Of a stretch of 64,000 nucleotides of DNA, positions 36,433-47,698 are shown one piece after another. Each line of letters starts with the position of its first letter. Position 1 is the first letter of the stretch. The position numbers and the translations under genes were made by a program. Location of the stretch: contig CM056741.1 of assembly GCA_029851415.1 (NCBI GenBank), forward strand, positions 164,969,685 through 165,033,684. The letters are read 5' to 3'. The notes under the pieces were generated by a model. That model saw only the letters and a list, made by a program, of their open reading frames with translations. It was not told the DNA's origin and made no database searches. The stretch comes from Eretmocerus hayati (lineage: Eukaryota > Arthropoda > Insecta > Hymenoptera > Aphelinidae).

Positions 36433-36635
36433 TATACTTCATAAGTCAATGTAAATACTACCTGGGGAAAAAACTTACTTCTTTCCCAGTAAATTATATT
36501 TTAATCCATTATCGTATCCGGCAAGAAAAATTAGTGTCATGACATCAAAAATTGCAGCCCGGGTTTCAAAAATATCTAGTGTCCCCCAATTGCAGCGTCT
36601 TTCTATAAAAATTAATTCCACATCTGTAAAATTTA

Positions 36636-36787
36636 GGCTCGAATTTATAGTCGTAATCCGGAGTCCGGATCAGCTAATCCGAGGCGCCACAATCGGTGCG
36701 GCGAGTTTGCGAATCTATTAGGACTGGCGATTGTGGCGGCTCGGATTAGCTTATCCGGACTCCGGATTACGACTATAAATTCGAGCC
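36636..36787. mobile_element. 152-bp hairpin MITE with TTA target duplication
   Basis: Ends GGCTCGAATTTATAGTCG / CGACTATAAATTCGAGCC; inverted arms of about 60 bp with two or three mismatches; TTA on both sides (36633-36635 and 36788-36790), as in PIF/Harbinger-type elements. The arms contain the motif TCCGGAGTCCGGAT. Confidence 0.85.
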
Positions 36788-38542
36788 TTAATGACGGAAG
36801 TCTCTCAGTGTATGGAGAACTTGATTTGCAAAAATATGTTTAACAATATTGGGAAATTGAAGTCTACTTTAAAAACGGAGACGGATGGCATTCTGAAACC
36901 CCCATTTTTCACACGACTCCCCTCATTAAATGACTGGTATTTGGCTCACATGTGATTTAAACATGAACCTCTTATGTGAAGAGACATCTGTTTCAATTCA
37001 CCTTGTTTGACCTGATGAATTTTGATAAGCTTCCATATTCTGATTGATAATGGCAGTAAATGGACTCAGACGTTTTTACACAGAGTCTGGTTAGCTGTGA
37101 GCCAATATTTATCGAAATTTATCGTGAAGTCACGAATATGTCACTCATAAGACAAAAATGTCCATGCTTGTGGCTTATTCTTTCAGGTTATACAAATCAT
37201 AGGCACCTGATATTTTGAATAGAGTACGATCAGACTAAAACGAAGCCTGTGACGAAATCTGGTCTAAATTAGTGAAGGCTCAAACACCTCGAGCATTGTG
37301 AAAAGTGAGGTTACGACAGTACTACCTTAACCCTATATAACAAAAATCATATCCCATAGAGTTCTTGTTAATGGTCTGTAGTTTTCATCGAAGAAAATCG
37401 CAGAAACCGTTTTTATCTTCCCTTAACCACAAATAAAGCTTTTTATCGGCCTAAATCACTATTCCCGGCTTATTCGGCCATGCTAAGTACGTTCCAAGTG
37501 GTGAAAAAGTCGTGCTGCACGCGTTATTGAGATAATTGTATGAGGGCATGTTGGGTACACTCCAATATTAACTTTCGTACTCTACAAACGCAATTCCCCA
37601 ATTTTTCTCACAAAAATCACTCCAAATTCGAGTTTTCCAAGTTCAAAATGGGCTTTCGAAGGCCCTAAAACAAGGAATTGAATGGGCTAAGGCACGTTAC
37701 GATTAATCGAAGTAAATAATTTGGCACCAGTTTTACTGAACGTAATTTCGTGGATGATTTCTTGGCTGTGCAAACACGAAAATGGAAAAGTCAGTTTAAA
37801 TTTTTCAGAACACGCCAGAAATCATTTTGAATTAGCCCAAATCATTAAATCCCTCATATTTCAATACAGAAACGTGAAAAAAGTTGAGGAAAATTCAAGG
37901 AGCGAGTAGATCGACATATGGGGGCGAATCGGGTACAAGAAGGCAGGTTGGGTACACCTACCTAAATCTCGACCTAAATACTACAGATACAATAGAGAAA
38001 TCTCTACAATGCTTTCACATATTTAATAAAAATAAACCCTGCATAACTCGCGTGTTACACACTTTCGATTTTCATATCTCATCCAAATTATAACCCCGAA
38101 CAAAGATTTCTTGCGCAATAACAGAAAGCACAGTTTAGGCGAACTTCAATAAGTCGTTGCGTATATCCAGGCACGAGCTTTACCGCAAATCATGCAAGAT
38201 TCATGCGTTATCCCTCATGAATGTAAGTATATAGATAGAAACACGCAGAACGAGATTGCATCACGACGTGCCACTCGCGCAACGTCTAATCGAGAGAAAG
38301 CGTTTGTTCAGCAGTAGCAGAGCAGCGCGGCATCACATATATAACACCAAGTGCGAGAGAGCGTGAGTAGTTGGGCGGATTTTCCGCCAACTTTGTTATA
38401 ATGGCTCCAACACAACCAACTCTACTTTACTCTCATACCTACAACCCTATATATACTTTCACCTACAGATATGTATACCTATAGTTACGTACATATCGCC
38501 TAGAAAAAAAATATATAGCAAAGCCTGCGGAGATTTACTCAC

Positions 38543-38634
38543 CGGCCCCGACTTGTAGCACTCGTCTAGACGTGACAGCGTCCGAGATGAACGACCAAAG
38601 TTTCACGCCACGCTTCAACAGAGTATACCTTTGC

Positions 38635-38684
<50 letters not shown>

Positions 38685-38720
38685 CTTTCTTTCTCGAGCT
38701 ACGAGTTTTCGCTTTTAAAG
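38543..38720 (-). promoter_or_regulatory. Candidate promoter and non-coding first exon (minus strand)
   Basis: On the minus strand a TATA-like TTTAAAAG (within 38720-38711) is followed by a GA-rich tract (38682-38639 as CT on the plus strand) and GC-richer sequence. This ends in GGGGCCG|GTGAGT, a near-consensus donor at 38542. There is no ATG in the last 90 bases, so it would be 5' untranslated. Position and strand suit a distal first exon of Ir25a, but no transcript evidence links them. The plus-strand TATATAAC nearby could mark a different promoter. Confidence 0.3.
38639..38682 (+). repeat. (CT)n microsatellite
   Basis: About 21 CT units, uninterrupted, in the promoter-like region. Confidence 0.95.
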
Positions 38721-39094
38721 CTCAAATGAAGACAGCCTTATACGGTTTTGTGCTTTCTTTGGATTTGAGAAAGTGGGTGAGAAGAGCAAACGTCTCGGCA
38801 AATGTTCTCAAAGATCACGTCGATGCGAACGTATATTTCGTGAATTATTCTATGTTACTAGAGCCCAGAAAGCCCAATTTGAACATGATTTTTGAGCACT
38901 CGTAACATAAAATATTGTATGACACTGCGTGCGGACGGGTAGTTTTGTTACGAAGGACTTATAACACTCGCTTCGCTCGTGTCATAACCAGTCCTTCGTA
39001 CAAAACTAACCGTCCAATTGCAGTGTCATAAAGTACTATTAGATGGTATGTTATTGGAAACTTTGTGCGGAAACTGTGATACAAAATTGAAGTA

Positions 39095-39483
39095 TTAAGG
39101 CGATGCGGTCGCCGTGCACCGTGCACGCTGAAAGTTATTCCCACTTTTCTCCGAGATTCTTGTGATTTGGACTAGACGAAGAGAAGACGAATATTTATTA
39201 TCATCTAACTTGAGTTCGTCTTCTCGTCGTTTAGCTCAAATCGCAAGAGAATTTGATAAAAGTGCGAATAACTCGAGCGCAGGCACCTCCTAACCTATAA
39301 TATAGGCACATTGTAATTGTCACTTTTATCCGATTCTTTTGCGATTTGAGCCAAACGACGAGAAGACGAACTCAAGTTAGATGATAATGAGTGTTCGTCT
39401 TCTCGTCATCTAGTCCAAATCGCAAGAATATCGGAGAAAAGTGGGAATAACTTTCAGCGTGCACGGTGACCGCATCGCCTTAA
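39095..39483. mobile_element. 389-bp MITE of the GGCGATGCGGT family, TTAA ends
   Basis: Ends TTAAGGCGATGCGGTCGCCG and CGGTGACCGCATCGCCTTAA. TTAA is either the target duplication or part of the repeat. It is a composite of two hairpins: GACGAAGAGAAGACGAA... with its inverted partner on the left, and the same module repeated inverted on the right (GACGAGAAGACGAACTCAAG). A short unique linker with CACCTCCTAACCTATAATA lies between them. It has no coding capacity. Confidence 0.85.
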
Positions 39484-40089
39484 CGATTGAAATCAATCCA
39501 TCAGTGAGATCGAATACAATTCCTCATGTAGTTTGAGTATACAATGTATGAAACATGTACAAAGCCAGAGGAAACATCGCTTACTCAATAAATGCATGTT
39601 GCCAATTCTTCAAATTAGATTATCGTATTGTTTACCATGTTGGCGTTTAGCTTGTAATTGTTTGGTACATTTCACAAACGGAATGGGATCCCTAAGGGTA
39701 GAGTGGGGCGAATGAGGACAAGCAAGATAGCTCGGTTGTGGGTGAGTCTAGGCTTCCGCCGCATAAAAACATTTCCAATACCACCACAGATTAAGGTTTC
39801 GATCGTGGTTATACTGGAAGTCCAGGCTGACATAGGGGTACTTTTTAAGGGCCTCACTTGATTCATTTTGAAAATGCAAGAGTTTATGCCACTTCTGCGA
39901 AAGTGGACCGGCTCAATCGTCCATTCAGTAGTCGAAAATTACAATACAAAACGAAGATTTTGAGATGTCGTGAGCCTAAATCGGTCAAGTTGGACTCGAG
40001 TAATCGCAATTATGCGGAAAAACGCTTGAGGGCATTTTAGGACAAACTAGACGGGGCGAATCAGGACAATTCTGAATCCCATCTAAAAT
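39484..40089. other. No gene recognised
   Basis: Sequence between the MITE and the BEL/Pao remnant. GGGGCGAATGAGGACA (about 39703) and GGGGCGAATCAGGACA (about 40053) are two near-identical words 350 bp apart. It may be the eroded 5' part of the retrotransposon, but gag motifs are not visible. Confidence 0.4.
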
Positions 40090-40097
40090 CGATAGAG

Positions 40098-40385
40098 TTG
40101 TTTGATGCGTCGGCCAAAACAAGTACGGGAATTTCGCTTAATGACGTCTTAATGGCAGGGCCGACCATTTAAGGCGATGTGTTTGCACATCTGCTTCATT
40201 TTGGACTGGTGTTCAGCGCAGATATTGAGAAGATGTACCGGCAGGTATTGATCCGACCAGAAGATAGAAAGAATCAGCTAATTATTTGGGCTAGAGATGG
40301 GCACATCATTACTCTCTGTATGAACGTTGTTATGTTCGGGACTTGTCCAGGTCTCTTCGTAGCCGGGCGCAGTGTAGTGGAATCC
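40098..40385 (+). pseudogene. BEL/Pao reverse transcriptase, first part
   Basis: Reads LFDASAKTSTGISLNDVLMA, then GPTI, an in-frame TAA at 40170, then GDVFAHLLHF and VFSADIEKMYRQVLIRPEDR. These are the conserved SLND-L-GP and ADIEKMYRQ...EDR motifs of BEL/Pao reverse transcriptases. The catalytic Asp of ADIEKM is present. The stop replaces a Gln codon by one change. The frame runs to the insertion junction at about 40386. Confidence 0.85.
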
Positions 40386-42751
40386 CACACAGCATGAGAA
40401 TCTTTCAGAAACCTTCCTGCAAGCTCTCAGGAAAACCCGGGAATCTTTCAGAAAAATTTCACTGAAAGCTTCCCTCAATAAAAATATGTCCCACTTCAGA
40501 CACCTTTCTGCAAGATTTCATGAAATATTGCCGGGAATATTTCGGGAAGCTTTCAGAAACATTTCATTGAAATATTTCAGTGAAATGTTCCTGCAAGATT
40601 TCATGAAATCTCGCAAAAATATATGCGTTAATGTTCTGTCTGTGGAATCTATATTTTGCTTGATAAGTGTCTTAATCATTCTAATGCATGACTTCATCAT
40701 TCTGACTCGTACTCCAACTCCATTGTGACGTTGAATCCAAAGCTTCACGTTAGATTCATCCAGGTTTTATGAACTCTTCGATGTACGCGACACCTAACCG
40801 ATAAGCCGTCCTCCTGTCTTATATACTAACCAGCGTCTATTGTAAACGCTTGCGAGAAAGCCTTTACGCATCTTCAGATAATCCTCACGTATCATTTACA
40901 GACCATTATGCATAGCTGGTCTTGGGTATGTTATCACACATGACAGGATCATTTGATACTACCATCAAATTTCCTGATAGATAGTTTCTCAAAAACCATA
41001 TAATTTATGAGAACGAAATTTGAGAACTAAAGTGTGTCATGCGACATCTATCGGGAACAGAATCTTCCAATGAAATATTCCTGGAAGATTCTTACAATCT
41101 TTCACTGCAATGTTTCTGGAAGATTCCTACAACCTTTCACCGCAATGTTTCTGAAAGATTCCTACAATCTCTCACTGCAATTTTACTGGAAGATTCCCAG
41201 AATATTCCACCGCAATATTTATGTGTCATATCCCACAGATTCAAGTCGTTAAGAATTACTCCTTGCAATACTTTAACAGTATAATATGTTGTTACCTCGG
41301 TTGTACCGGTTTTCGGTATTAATATGCAGTACCCCGTCATATAGTTTTGCTCTGAAAGATTTTAGGGAGCTTGCGAGAATCTATCAACAATATCTCAGTG
41401 CAAGATTCCTGGGAGATTGCCTGTGGAATGTTCCCAAGTAATATGTACGGAATCAGTCAGAGAGTTTCCACAAACCTATTATTATGATGGCTTTATTTAT
41501 ATGCGACGACTCGTGATTAGCCTAAATTCAAAAGAGATTTAAACAAGTTCGGAATTCAATGAGCCTATATCACAGCGGAGGCTGGTAAATCTTCCAGAAA
41601 TATTTCAGTGAATTGTTCCAAGAAATCTTCCAGAGAGCTTTAGTGAATCTTTCCGAAATATTTCAGTGCAAGGTTTCCGAAAGACTGCGTGTAAGATTCT
41701 TTGAAATATTTACGGGAGCTTCCGGAAAGCTTTCTCTGAGATAATGCCACGGAACATTTTGAAATATCACTTGCAATATCCCTGCAAGATTCCTGGGAGA
41801 TTGCAATGAAATATTTTATCGATCTCAATATCGTACAAAAATTTCGCGGAAATTCTTCCTAAGAATATTGCATTGAAATCTTCCAGAAAGCTTTTGTAAA
41901 GATTCCAACAATATTTCAGTGTGACGTTTCTGAGAGATTACCGGTGAAATAATTCCTAGAAATATTTTTGGAATCTTTTAGAAGGTATTCAGAAATTTTT
42001 CAATTTCATTAGGTGCAATTGAGTGGCAGAGAGGTTACTTATAGAGGAATTTTTTGAAATGTTCCCGAAATCTATTGATTCAATGAAAACCATAATCAAA
42101 TTGATTTTCCGAGCTCAATCCAAAGTGGTACGTTTCATATCGTGAGTTAGAAGGATAACTCACAGCCACAAAGTGCTCCATATACAGTATCAGAACGCGG
42201 TGAATTTTGAAAATCCATCATCGAATTTTTGAAGATTTCCCAGCCTAAAAGAACTGCAAGCACGATGTTATTTGAAACTGGTTTCAAAATGTAGCCCTCC
42301 GTAGAAGCTAGCAAACCTTCCAGAAAATTTTGGGGCCTCGTCCTGATGAAATATTATACTCAATATCGATGAAACATTTCCAAGAGATTCTCCCCAAAGC
42401 AGTGAAACCTCACAAGAGGCTTTCGTAACTCTTCCAAAACTTCTCCCCAAAAAATTGCACTTACATCTTTCAGAAAGCTTTCGATGATCATTCAGAAATA
42501 TTTCAGTGAATTGTTTTAAGAAATCTTTTAAAAAGCTTTCGTGAATCTTTCAGAAATATTTCATTGCAAGGTTACTGACAGATTGAGTGTAAGATTCTTT
42601 GAAATATTTACGCGAGCTTCCGGGAAGCTTTCTCTGAAATATTGCCACGGAACATTTTGAAATATCTCCTGCAATATCCCTGCAAGATTCCCGGGAGATT
42701 GCAATGAAATATTTCCCCGAATCGTTCTTTGAAATATTTCCATGCTGTGTG
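40386..42751. mobile_element. 2.37 kb repeat-filled insertion with 11-bp inverted ends
   Basis: The termini CACACAGCATG (40386-40396) and CATGCTGTGTG (42741-42751) are exact inverted repeats, and they sit exactly where the reverse-transcriptase reading is lost and regained. The interior is dominated by degenerate copies, on both strands, of words like GAATCTTTCAGAAATATTTC and CCTGCAAGATT, spaced about 25-35 bp. I see no obvious target duplication and no transposase. 40.63-41.05 and 42.0-42.3 kb are less repetitive. Confidence 0.65.
41590..42720 (+). repeat. ~240-bp direct duplication inside the insertion
   Basis: The block at about 41590-41825 recurs at about 42490-42720 in the same order (ATTTCAGTGAATTGTT, AGATTCTTTGAAATATTTAC, CCACGGAACATTTTGAAATA, GAGATTGCAATGAAATATTT) with roughly 10-15% difference by eye. 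The copies lie about 900 bp apart, so the insertion grew by segmental duplication as well as short-repeat expansion. Confidence 0.75.
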
Positions 42752-42895
42752 AAATTGCTTGGAAAAGAAGGTAATAAATACCCTGAAGCTGTTAAAATTC
42801 TGAAACGCGGCTTGTACATGGAGAACATGATGGCGGGCGCGAAAACAATTGAAGAAGCTCAGCAGATCAGGTATGGAACTACTGAAGCATTCTAA
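42752..42895 (+). pseudogene. BEL/Pao reverse transcriptase, active-site part
   Basis: Reads KLLGKEGNKYPEAVKILKRG, then LYMENMMAGAKTIEEAQQIR. The position of the catalytic YVDD box of BEL/Pao elements (followed by L-TGA-T-EEA) here reads YMEN, so both catalytic aspartates are lost. A frame change follows near 42895. Confidence 0.85.
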
Positions 42896-42899
42896 TTAG

Positions 42900-43723
42900 A
42901 AGGGTTCAATCTATGAAAATGGGCAGCGAATGACACGCGTATACTACACGGGTTTGAAGAAAATCAGATTCATAATAGTTTCTTCTTTGAGAATGATGAA
43001 ACCATCAAAACTTTCAGTATCTGGTGGAATGCGAAGGGAGAATGTATTAGATATAGGGTCAATATCAACGACGCAAATGCCGCCAAAACGGAGCGAGCCA
43101 TTCCGTCGTAAATATCAAAAATTTATGATCCTTTGGGTGCATTGGGTTCAACCGACTCACAGGCTAAATCGATTATGTAGCAAATTTGGGGGGCAGGGCT
43201 CAATTGGGATGAGTCCGTTCCAAATGATGTTTTCACCATGTGGGCTAAGTTTTATAACGAACTACTCTTGCTCCGGGATCCGACTTTTTCGAGACGAGCA
43301 TTGATAGAGAATGACACGATGATTCAACTCCATGGCTTCTGTGATGCCAATGAACAAGGCTACGGTGCCTGTTTCTATTTGCGATCCTCAGACAAGGATG
43401 GAAGGGTTCATACAGAGCTCCTGTGTGCCAAATCGCGCGTAGCATCATTGAAAGGTCTCACAATTCCTAGCTCAGAACTATGCGCCGCTTACTTGATGAT
43501 TCAACTATACAAACAACTTCCGCGTATCATCGAGATCTTATCAGGAAAAATTAATTTTTGGTCTGATTCGACGATAGTTTTGCATCGGATCAGCTCTGCT
43601 TCGTACATACCCAAAACATTTATAGCCAATCGGATAGCTGAGATTCGACCGGTATACGAATCACATCAATGGCGGTACGTAGGAAGCGAAGATAATACAG
43701 CTGATGAGCTATCGCGGGGATAG
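42900..43723 (+). pseudogene. BEL/Pao connection region and RNase H
   Basis: In a slightly different frame the sequence gives LRKWAANDTR..., IYDPLGALG and LNWDESVPNDVFTMWAKFYN, the linker after the reverse transcriptase, with internal stops. RNase H is well preserved at 43238-43723: HGFCDANEQGYGACFYL, SSELCAA, FWSDSTIVLH and DNTADELSRG hold the four acidic catalytic residues (D, E, D, D). Confidence 0.88.
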
Positions 43724-44173
43724 TTTCCGGCTGAGTTCTTGACTAATAAACAATGGATCAATGGCCCTGAATGGTTGAATGAAGATGAAAATCTCTGGCC
43801 AATATACACAATTTCGGGTTTATCAGGGAGACTCCCGGAAGTTCGCAAAAGCACTTGCCTCTTTACGTTTCAAGATGAAGAAAGATGGGGGTGGGGGGGG
43901 GGGGATCTCAGCTCTCGAGGGACAACAGATGAGATTTTTGAAAAATTCTTATCTTTCACGAAATTGAAACGATTTGTAGCTATCGTTGGCCACTGGCAGA
44001 AATGTAGATTTTTCCCCGGTTCTCTCACAGTCTGCGATTTGAAAGACGCTGTAAATGAATTGTTGAGACGAATTCAAGCCATCTATTTCACGGAAGAGAT
44101 CAAAGATTTTTCTGACAAGAGAGAATCGAGATCAAAAAGTAAGCTCCTCCCTCTGTCCCCAATTATTGACTGA
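43724..44173 (+). pseudogene. BEL/Pao spacer between RNase H and integrase
   Basis: Contains WINGPEWLNEDENLWPI and FEKFLSFTKLKRFVAIVGHW, typical of the region before BEL/Pao integrases, with LTVCDLKDAVNELLRRIQAI following. A run of about 14 G (interrupted by one T) near 43889-43903 probably causes a frameshift. Confidence 0.75.
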
Positions 44174-44189
44174 GAAGGTTTATTAAGGG

Positions 44190-45168
44190 TCGACAGGGCG
44201 ATTGGAAAATTCCGATTTGGAATACGCCTAAAAACAACCAATCTTGTTTCCGGAATCTAATAACGTAACTGACATGATCATCCACGAATCTCATTTTTGT
44301 CATCATCACGCGGGTATACAATCAACACTGTGCAACTTGCGCCAACGCTTCTGGATACTCGAGAGGCGATCTCAGATAAGGAGTGCCATACGGATTCGTG
44401 TCACGTGTTTTCGCGTGAGCCCCAAGACAGTAGGCTATCTTATGGGTGATTTGCCTAGAATTCGCACCCAATTAGCTCGCAATTTTCCCAATGTGGGCAT
44501 CGACTATCGTGGCCCATTTTACATCGAAGAATTCAAGCACAGAAATAAGAACAAAATCAAGGTCTATGTTGCAATATTTGTTTGTATGGCAACCAAAGCA
44601 GTATTCAATTAGAAGTAGTCAGCGATCTTACTTCGGAAGGATTCAAGGCCGCATTTAAATGCATCATAGCAAGACGTGGCAAAATGTCTATTGCGATAAC
44701 GGCGGCAACTTTGCTGAAGCTAGTAAGAAATTGAAAAACATACTCGCATTTCTCCAAGAACACTCAGATCAGAGCTTTATACAAAATTCCATGATAGAGA
44801 ATTCAGTTGAGTGGCATTATATGCCACCTTCCTCTCCACATTACGAGGGTTTGTGGGAATCAACAGTAAGATTGTTCAAACATCATGTGACTAGCGTATT
44901 GACTGATTGCCTCTTCACTTATGAGGAACTTGATATGTTTGTCAAAGAAACAGAAGCCATTTTGAATTATCGACCACTCACTCCTCATTCATCTGACCCT
45001 CATGATCTGTCAGTCCGAACACCAGCCCATTCTCTCATCGGCGAACTTCTAACGAGCTTACCTGAAGCTGATCCAAGAAAAAATCGGGTAAAACAAACTC
45101 TCCCATTGGCAGCACATAGAGAAGGTTCGACAGTACTTTTGGACCAGATGGTACAAGGAGTACATTAA
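44190..45168 (+). pseudogene. BEL/Pao integrase
   Basis: The zinc-binding part reads HESHFCHHHAGIQSTLCNLR and RFWILERRSQIRSAIR, with the C..C pair partly lost (RVTCFR). The catalytic core gives VGIDYRGPF (first Asp) and AIFVCMATKAV. After a frame change near 44612 it gives VYCDNGGNFAEAS (second Asp), then MPPSSPHYEGLWESTVRL (Glu). LNYRPLTPHSSDP follows, a hallmark of this family. The DDE residues are present but the frame breaks. Confidence 0.88.
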
Positions 45169-45169
45169 T

Positions 45170-45448
45170 CAATCACATGTACGACACAAATGGACCAAAA
45201 ACGCAGAATCACTCAAACTCAATGCAGTAGTGCTGGTCAAAGATGGAAATATTCCATCGATAAAGTGGGTGCTTGGCAAAGTGATCAAACTTCATCCAGG
45301 ATCTGACGGCGTAGTTCGAACAATGTCGGTGAAAAATTCGAAGAATGAGTTGAAACAATTTTCCGTTGAAGGTTGTGTTGGAGATTTTCCTCGGTATAGT
45401 AAAGTGACCTTGGATGCCAGTTGCGCCCATAGTGCGTTTGAGCCCTAG
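45170..45448 (+). pseudogene. BEL/Pao pol carboxy terminus
   Basis: From 45230: LVKDGNIPSIKWVLGKVIKL and HPGSDGVVRTMSVKNSKNEL, the conserved LVK--N-P--KW-LG-V-ELHPG-DG-VR tail of BEL/Pao integrases. The stop TAG at 45446-45448 is where such proteins usually end. Confidence 0.85.
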
Positions 45449-47085
45449 AGTAGGATGCAGGATTTGATTACTCTATTCGCGTTCCCTTCCCGTATATGTA
45501 CCCCCTACTAAAAAACCGACCAGGGCAAGCCTGGCTTGCTGCATCTGCAGCAACAGTTATTATTATTTTTTTTTATCCAATCAGCAACAGTTATGTAGCG
45601 TTTCTCGAGTTTAGACGAGAGCTCCGGAATTTTCTTCTTTGTCACTTATTTGTCATTGAATATCCATCATATACAAAATTGGTAATTGAGTTGATACATC
45701 TCAACTTTTCAATAGGTGATTCGGGACAGGAGTTCGGCTCGTATGTGCGTATATCGCATAAATTTGGATAAGCACATTTCATACATTTCATGTAATATTT
45801 TATGTAGACTAGTGATGAAAAAGTTCAAAACCAACTCCCTTTGGAGCTACATCAGAATCTCATCGAAAATCATCTCCGCTGCTGCGCAATACAGACAACT
45901 TATTAGGAAATATCGCACCAAAATTTCGCTTCATATTCTTCGTTCAACTAAATTAAATACAATTCACCAGCGAAGACATTTAACGACTCGTAGGGATTGT
46001 AACATTTAAATTTTCCTGATTAATCAAACGTAATTTCGATGAAACCTATTGATGCTTGAAACTTGAGTATCATGCTTATTACCCAAAGACCACTTGAATT
46101 TCGGATGATGAAATCAGTTCACTAATTGAATTTATAGAGAAGAGAGTTTAATGAAATGCTTTAATTGATCAAGTACTCGATTAATTCAATCATATACTGA
46201 TCAAGCAGAAATTCAATCATCCATTTGAAATACTCGTCACAAAATCTAGTTTGTAATGGATACACGAAAGTTGCGTTTTAGTCACATTCGAGATTAAGAA
46301 CATAATTGAATCCAAGAATATAATTGAATCCAAGTTGAAGCGTCACTGAGGGAAGAATAAAGTCCGGGATACTATATGCGTGAAGTATACGCGACAACTA
46401 TCGAAGTGTACCGCCCAGTCGCGATAAAGTACTGGGTACTATATGGAAAGTTCGGAGCGCTCACTGTTTACTTCCACATCGTGTTTACATATCCCGATGC
46501 GCGGCTCATAACCTCACATAACCTATCCAAACCTGCATGCAAGCCACGTCTTCATCAAAATAAAAGATCGTAATGAGTCAAATGAATGATCCAGGCATTC
46601 AAAACTATCAAAAAATTCGATAATTGTTAGTATATTTACATTTAGCCGACATACATGTCTCTAAGCCCATATTTAGATACCACAAAGGTGCCTACTCTCC
46701 GTAAAGTACAGGGTACTTTATGGACAGTACGGGTTACACTGTGAAGAATAGGCCCGGAAGTTACTTTACGTATAGTACCAGGTACTATATTAAAGTACAC
46801 ACTACTATATTCTTCTCTCAGTCTAAGGACAAAGACATCATTGCACTTCCAAATTAAAGGAACAAGAATCTTTCATAGGTCTCCCACTCCAGAGAAAAAC
46901 GTTGATGAATCTACAGGCGGTTGAGGTATTTTCAGGATTAACATCCGCCACGTATTCCACTGGCTTCATTCTATTCAATGATCTGATTTGGTTGTATTAC
47001 GTTCACGTATCACACTGGTGTCTGATCATAATCAAATAAAATTGAAACCCAAATGAACTTCACAGTTTGGAATTTCAATGAACTC
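45449..47085. other. No gene recognised
   Basis: Downstream of the BEL/Pao remnant. CTACTAAAAAACCGACC and the following Gly/Ala-like tract near 45500-45560 may be part of its 3' end. 46.36-46.80 kb has several variants of AAAGTACTGGGTACTATATGG and inverted GGTACTTTATGG-like words, suggesting one more decayed foldback without clear ends. Confidence 0.4.
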
Positions 47086-47698
47086 CCCGAGTAAAAAAGA
47101 ATCATATATGCCCATATATGGCCATATATGGCCATATATTGCTATCCATATATGGCCATATATGGCCAGATATAGTGTGGACATATATGGCCATATATAG
47201 CCATATATGATTATATATGGTTATATACATGATCATGAAAGAAAGACGAGTCCCTTCGAGACCCGGCTAGGACGATTAAGCGTGGCAAGAGGCGCACTTT
47301 GATCGAATTCAAAAGTAAGACAGAGGCTATAGCACAGTCTCATATCCAAGTTGACTGCTTATTATGAGTTACACTTTCGCACTATCGATATAAAGCGACG
47401 CGACGCGAGACGAGAAAGATGAACTATTGTATTGCTTGACATTCAACAAATAAATATGTGTTGGAGTTAAATGCGCCCCTTGACTCTGTGAGTATCATCA
47501 TCGAATTTTATCAAAACCTCGCGTGGAAAACATTTGCAAGTGCAGTTTAGGATCGAGTTGTTGTGGGGCTACCGGGAAACATTAGAAGCGATCCCCTGCC
47601 TAAAAGCATTCTCCTTGAAATGGGGAAAGATTAAGTACGGGGGCAATCGTGATAACCCGCCCGGGTTGAAGTTGAATCAATTCCACAACAATGTTCCA
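47086..47698 (+). repeat. Left terminal inverted repeat of the composite element (uninterrupted)
   Basis: Starts CCCGAGTAAAAAAG; 47106-47225 is built of CCATATATGG units; 47230-47383 carries AGACGAGTCCCTTCGAGACC and AGGCGCACTTTGATCG; 47384-47698 carries GCGACGCGACGCGAGACGAG and CTACCGGGAAACATTAGAAG. It provides the empty-site version of the target hit by the palindrome on the right arm. Confidence 0.85.

Larger units (their letters stand above)
36791..39094. other. No gene recognised; promoter-like stretch near its right end
   Basis: 36.8-38.2 kb is AT-rich unique sequence with no supported gene. Two GGTTGGGTACAC-like words near 37.55 and 37.95 kb recur but without element boundaries. 38.22-38.72 kb differs: less AT-rich, a TATATAAC on the plus strand at about 38338, a GGCGGATTTTCCGCC palindrome, a CT microsatellite and a minus-strand splice donor. 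Confidence 0.5.
40090..45448 (+). mobile_element. BEL/Pao LTR retrotransposon remnant (pol), interrupted
   Basis: The pol domains of a BEL/Pao element follow in the right order on the plus strand: reverse transcriptase (split), RNase H, integrase zinc-binding and catalytic parts, and the carboxy-terminal tail. Reading needs several frame changes and passes stops. A 2,366-bp insertion (40386-42751) splits the reverse transcriptase. LTRs and gag were not found. The element is dead. Confidence 0.88.

Noticed and set aside
35277..36454. Several open frames of 70-230 codons on both strands rich in Ser, Pro, Phe, His or in Trp, Asn, Gly, Met.
   Set aside because: They are translations of the GGAATGGAAC satellite and its complement inside the foldback element; they occur in all frames and have no domain.
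40169..40190. TTAAGGCGATGTGTTTGCAC resembles the end of the GGCGATGCGGT MITE.
   Set aside because: It is explained as reverse-transcriptase coding sequence (I-stop-G-D-V-F-A-H) and no partner end follows; a chance match.
41039..41284. Overlapping 72-81 codon frames rich in FLEDSYNLSLQ-like repeats.
   Set aside because: They come from tandem degenerate GAAGATTCCTACAAT repeats in the BEL/Pao insertion, open in several frames at once.
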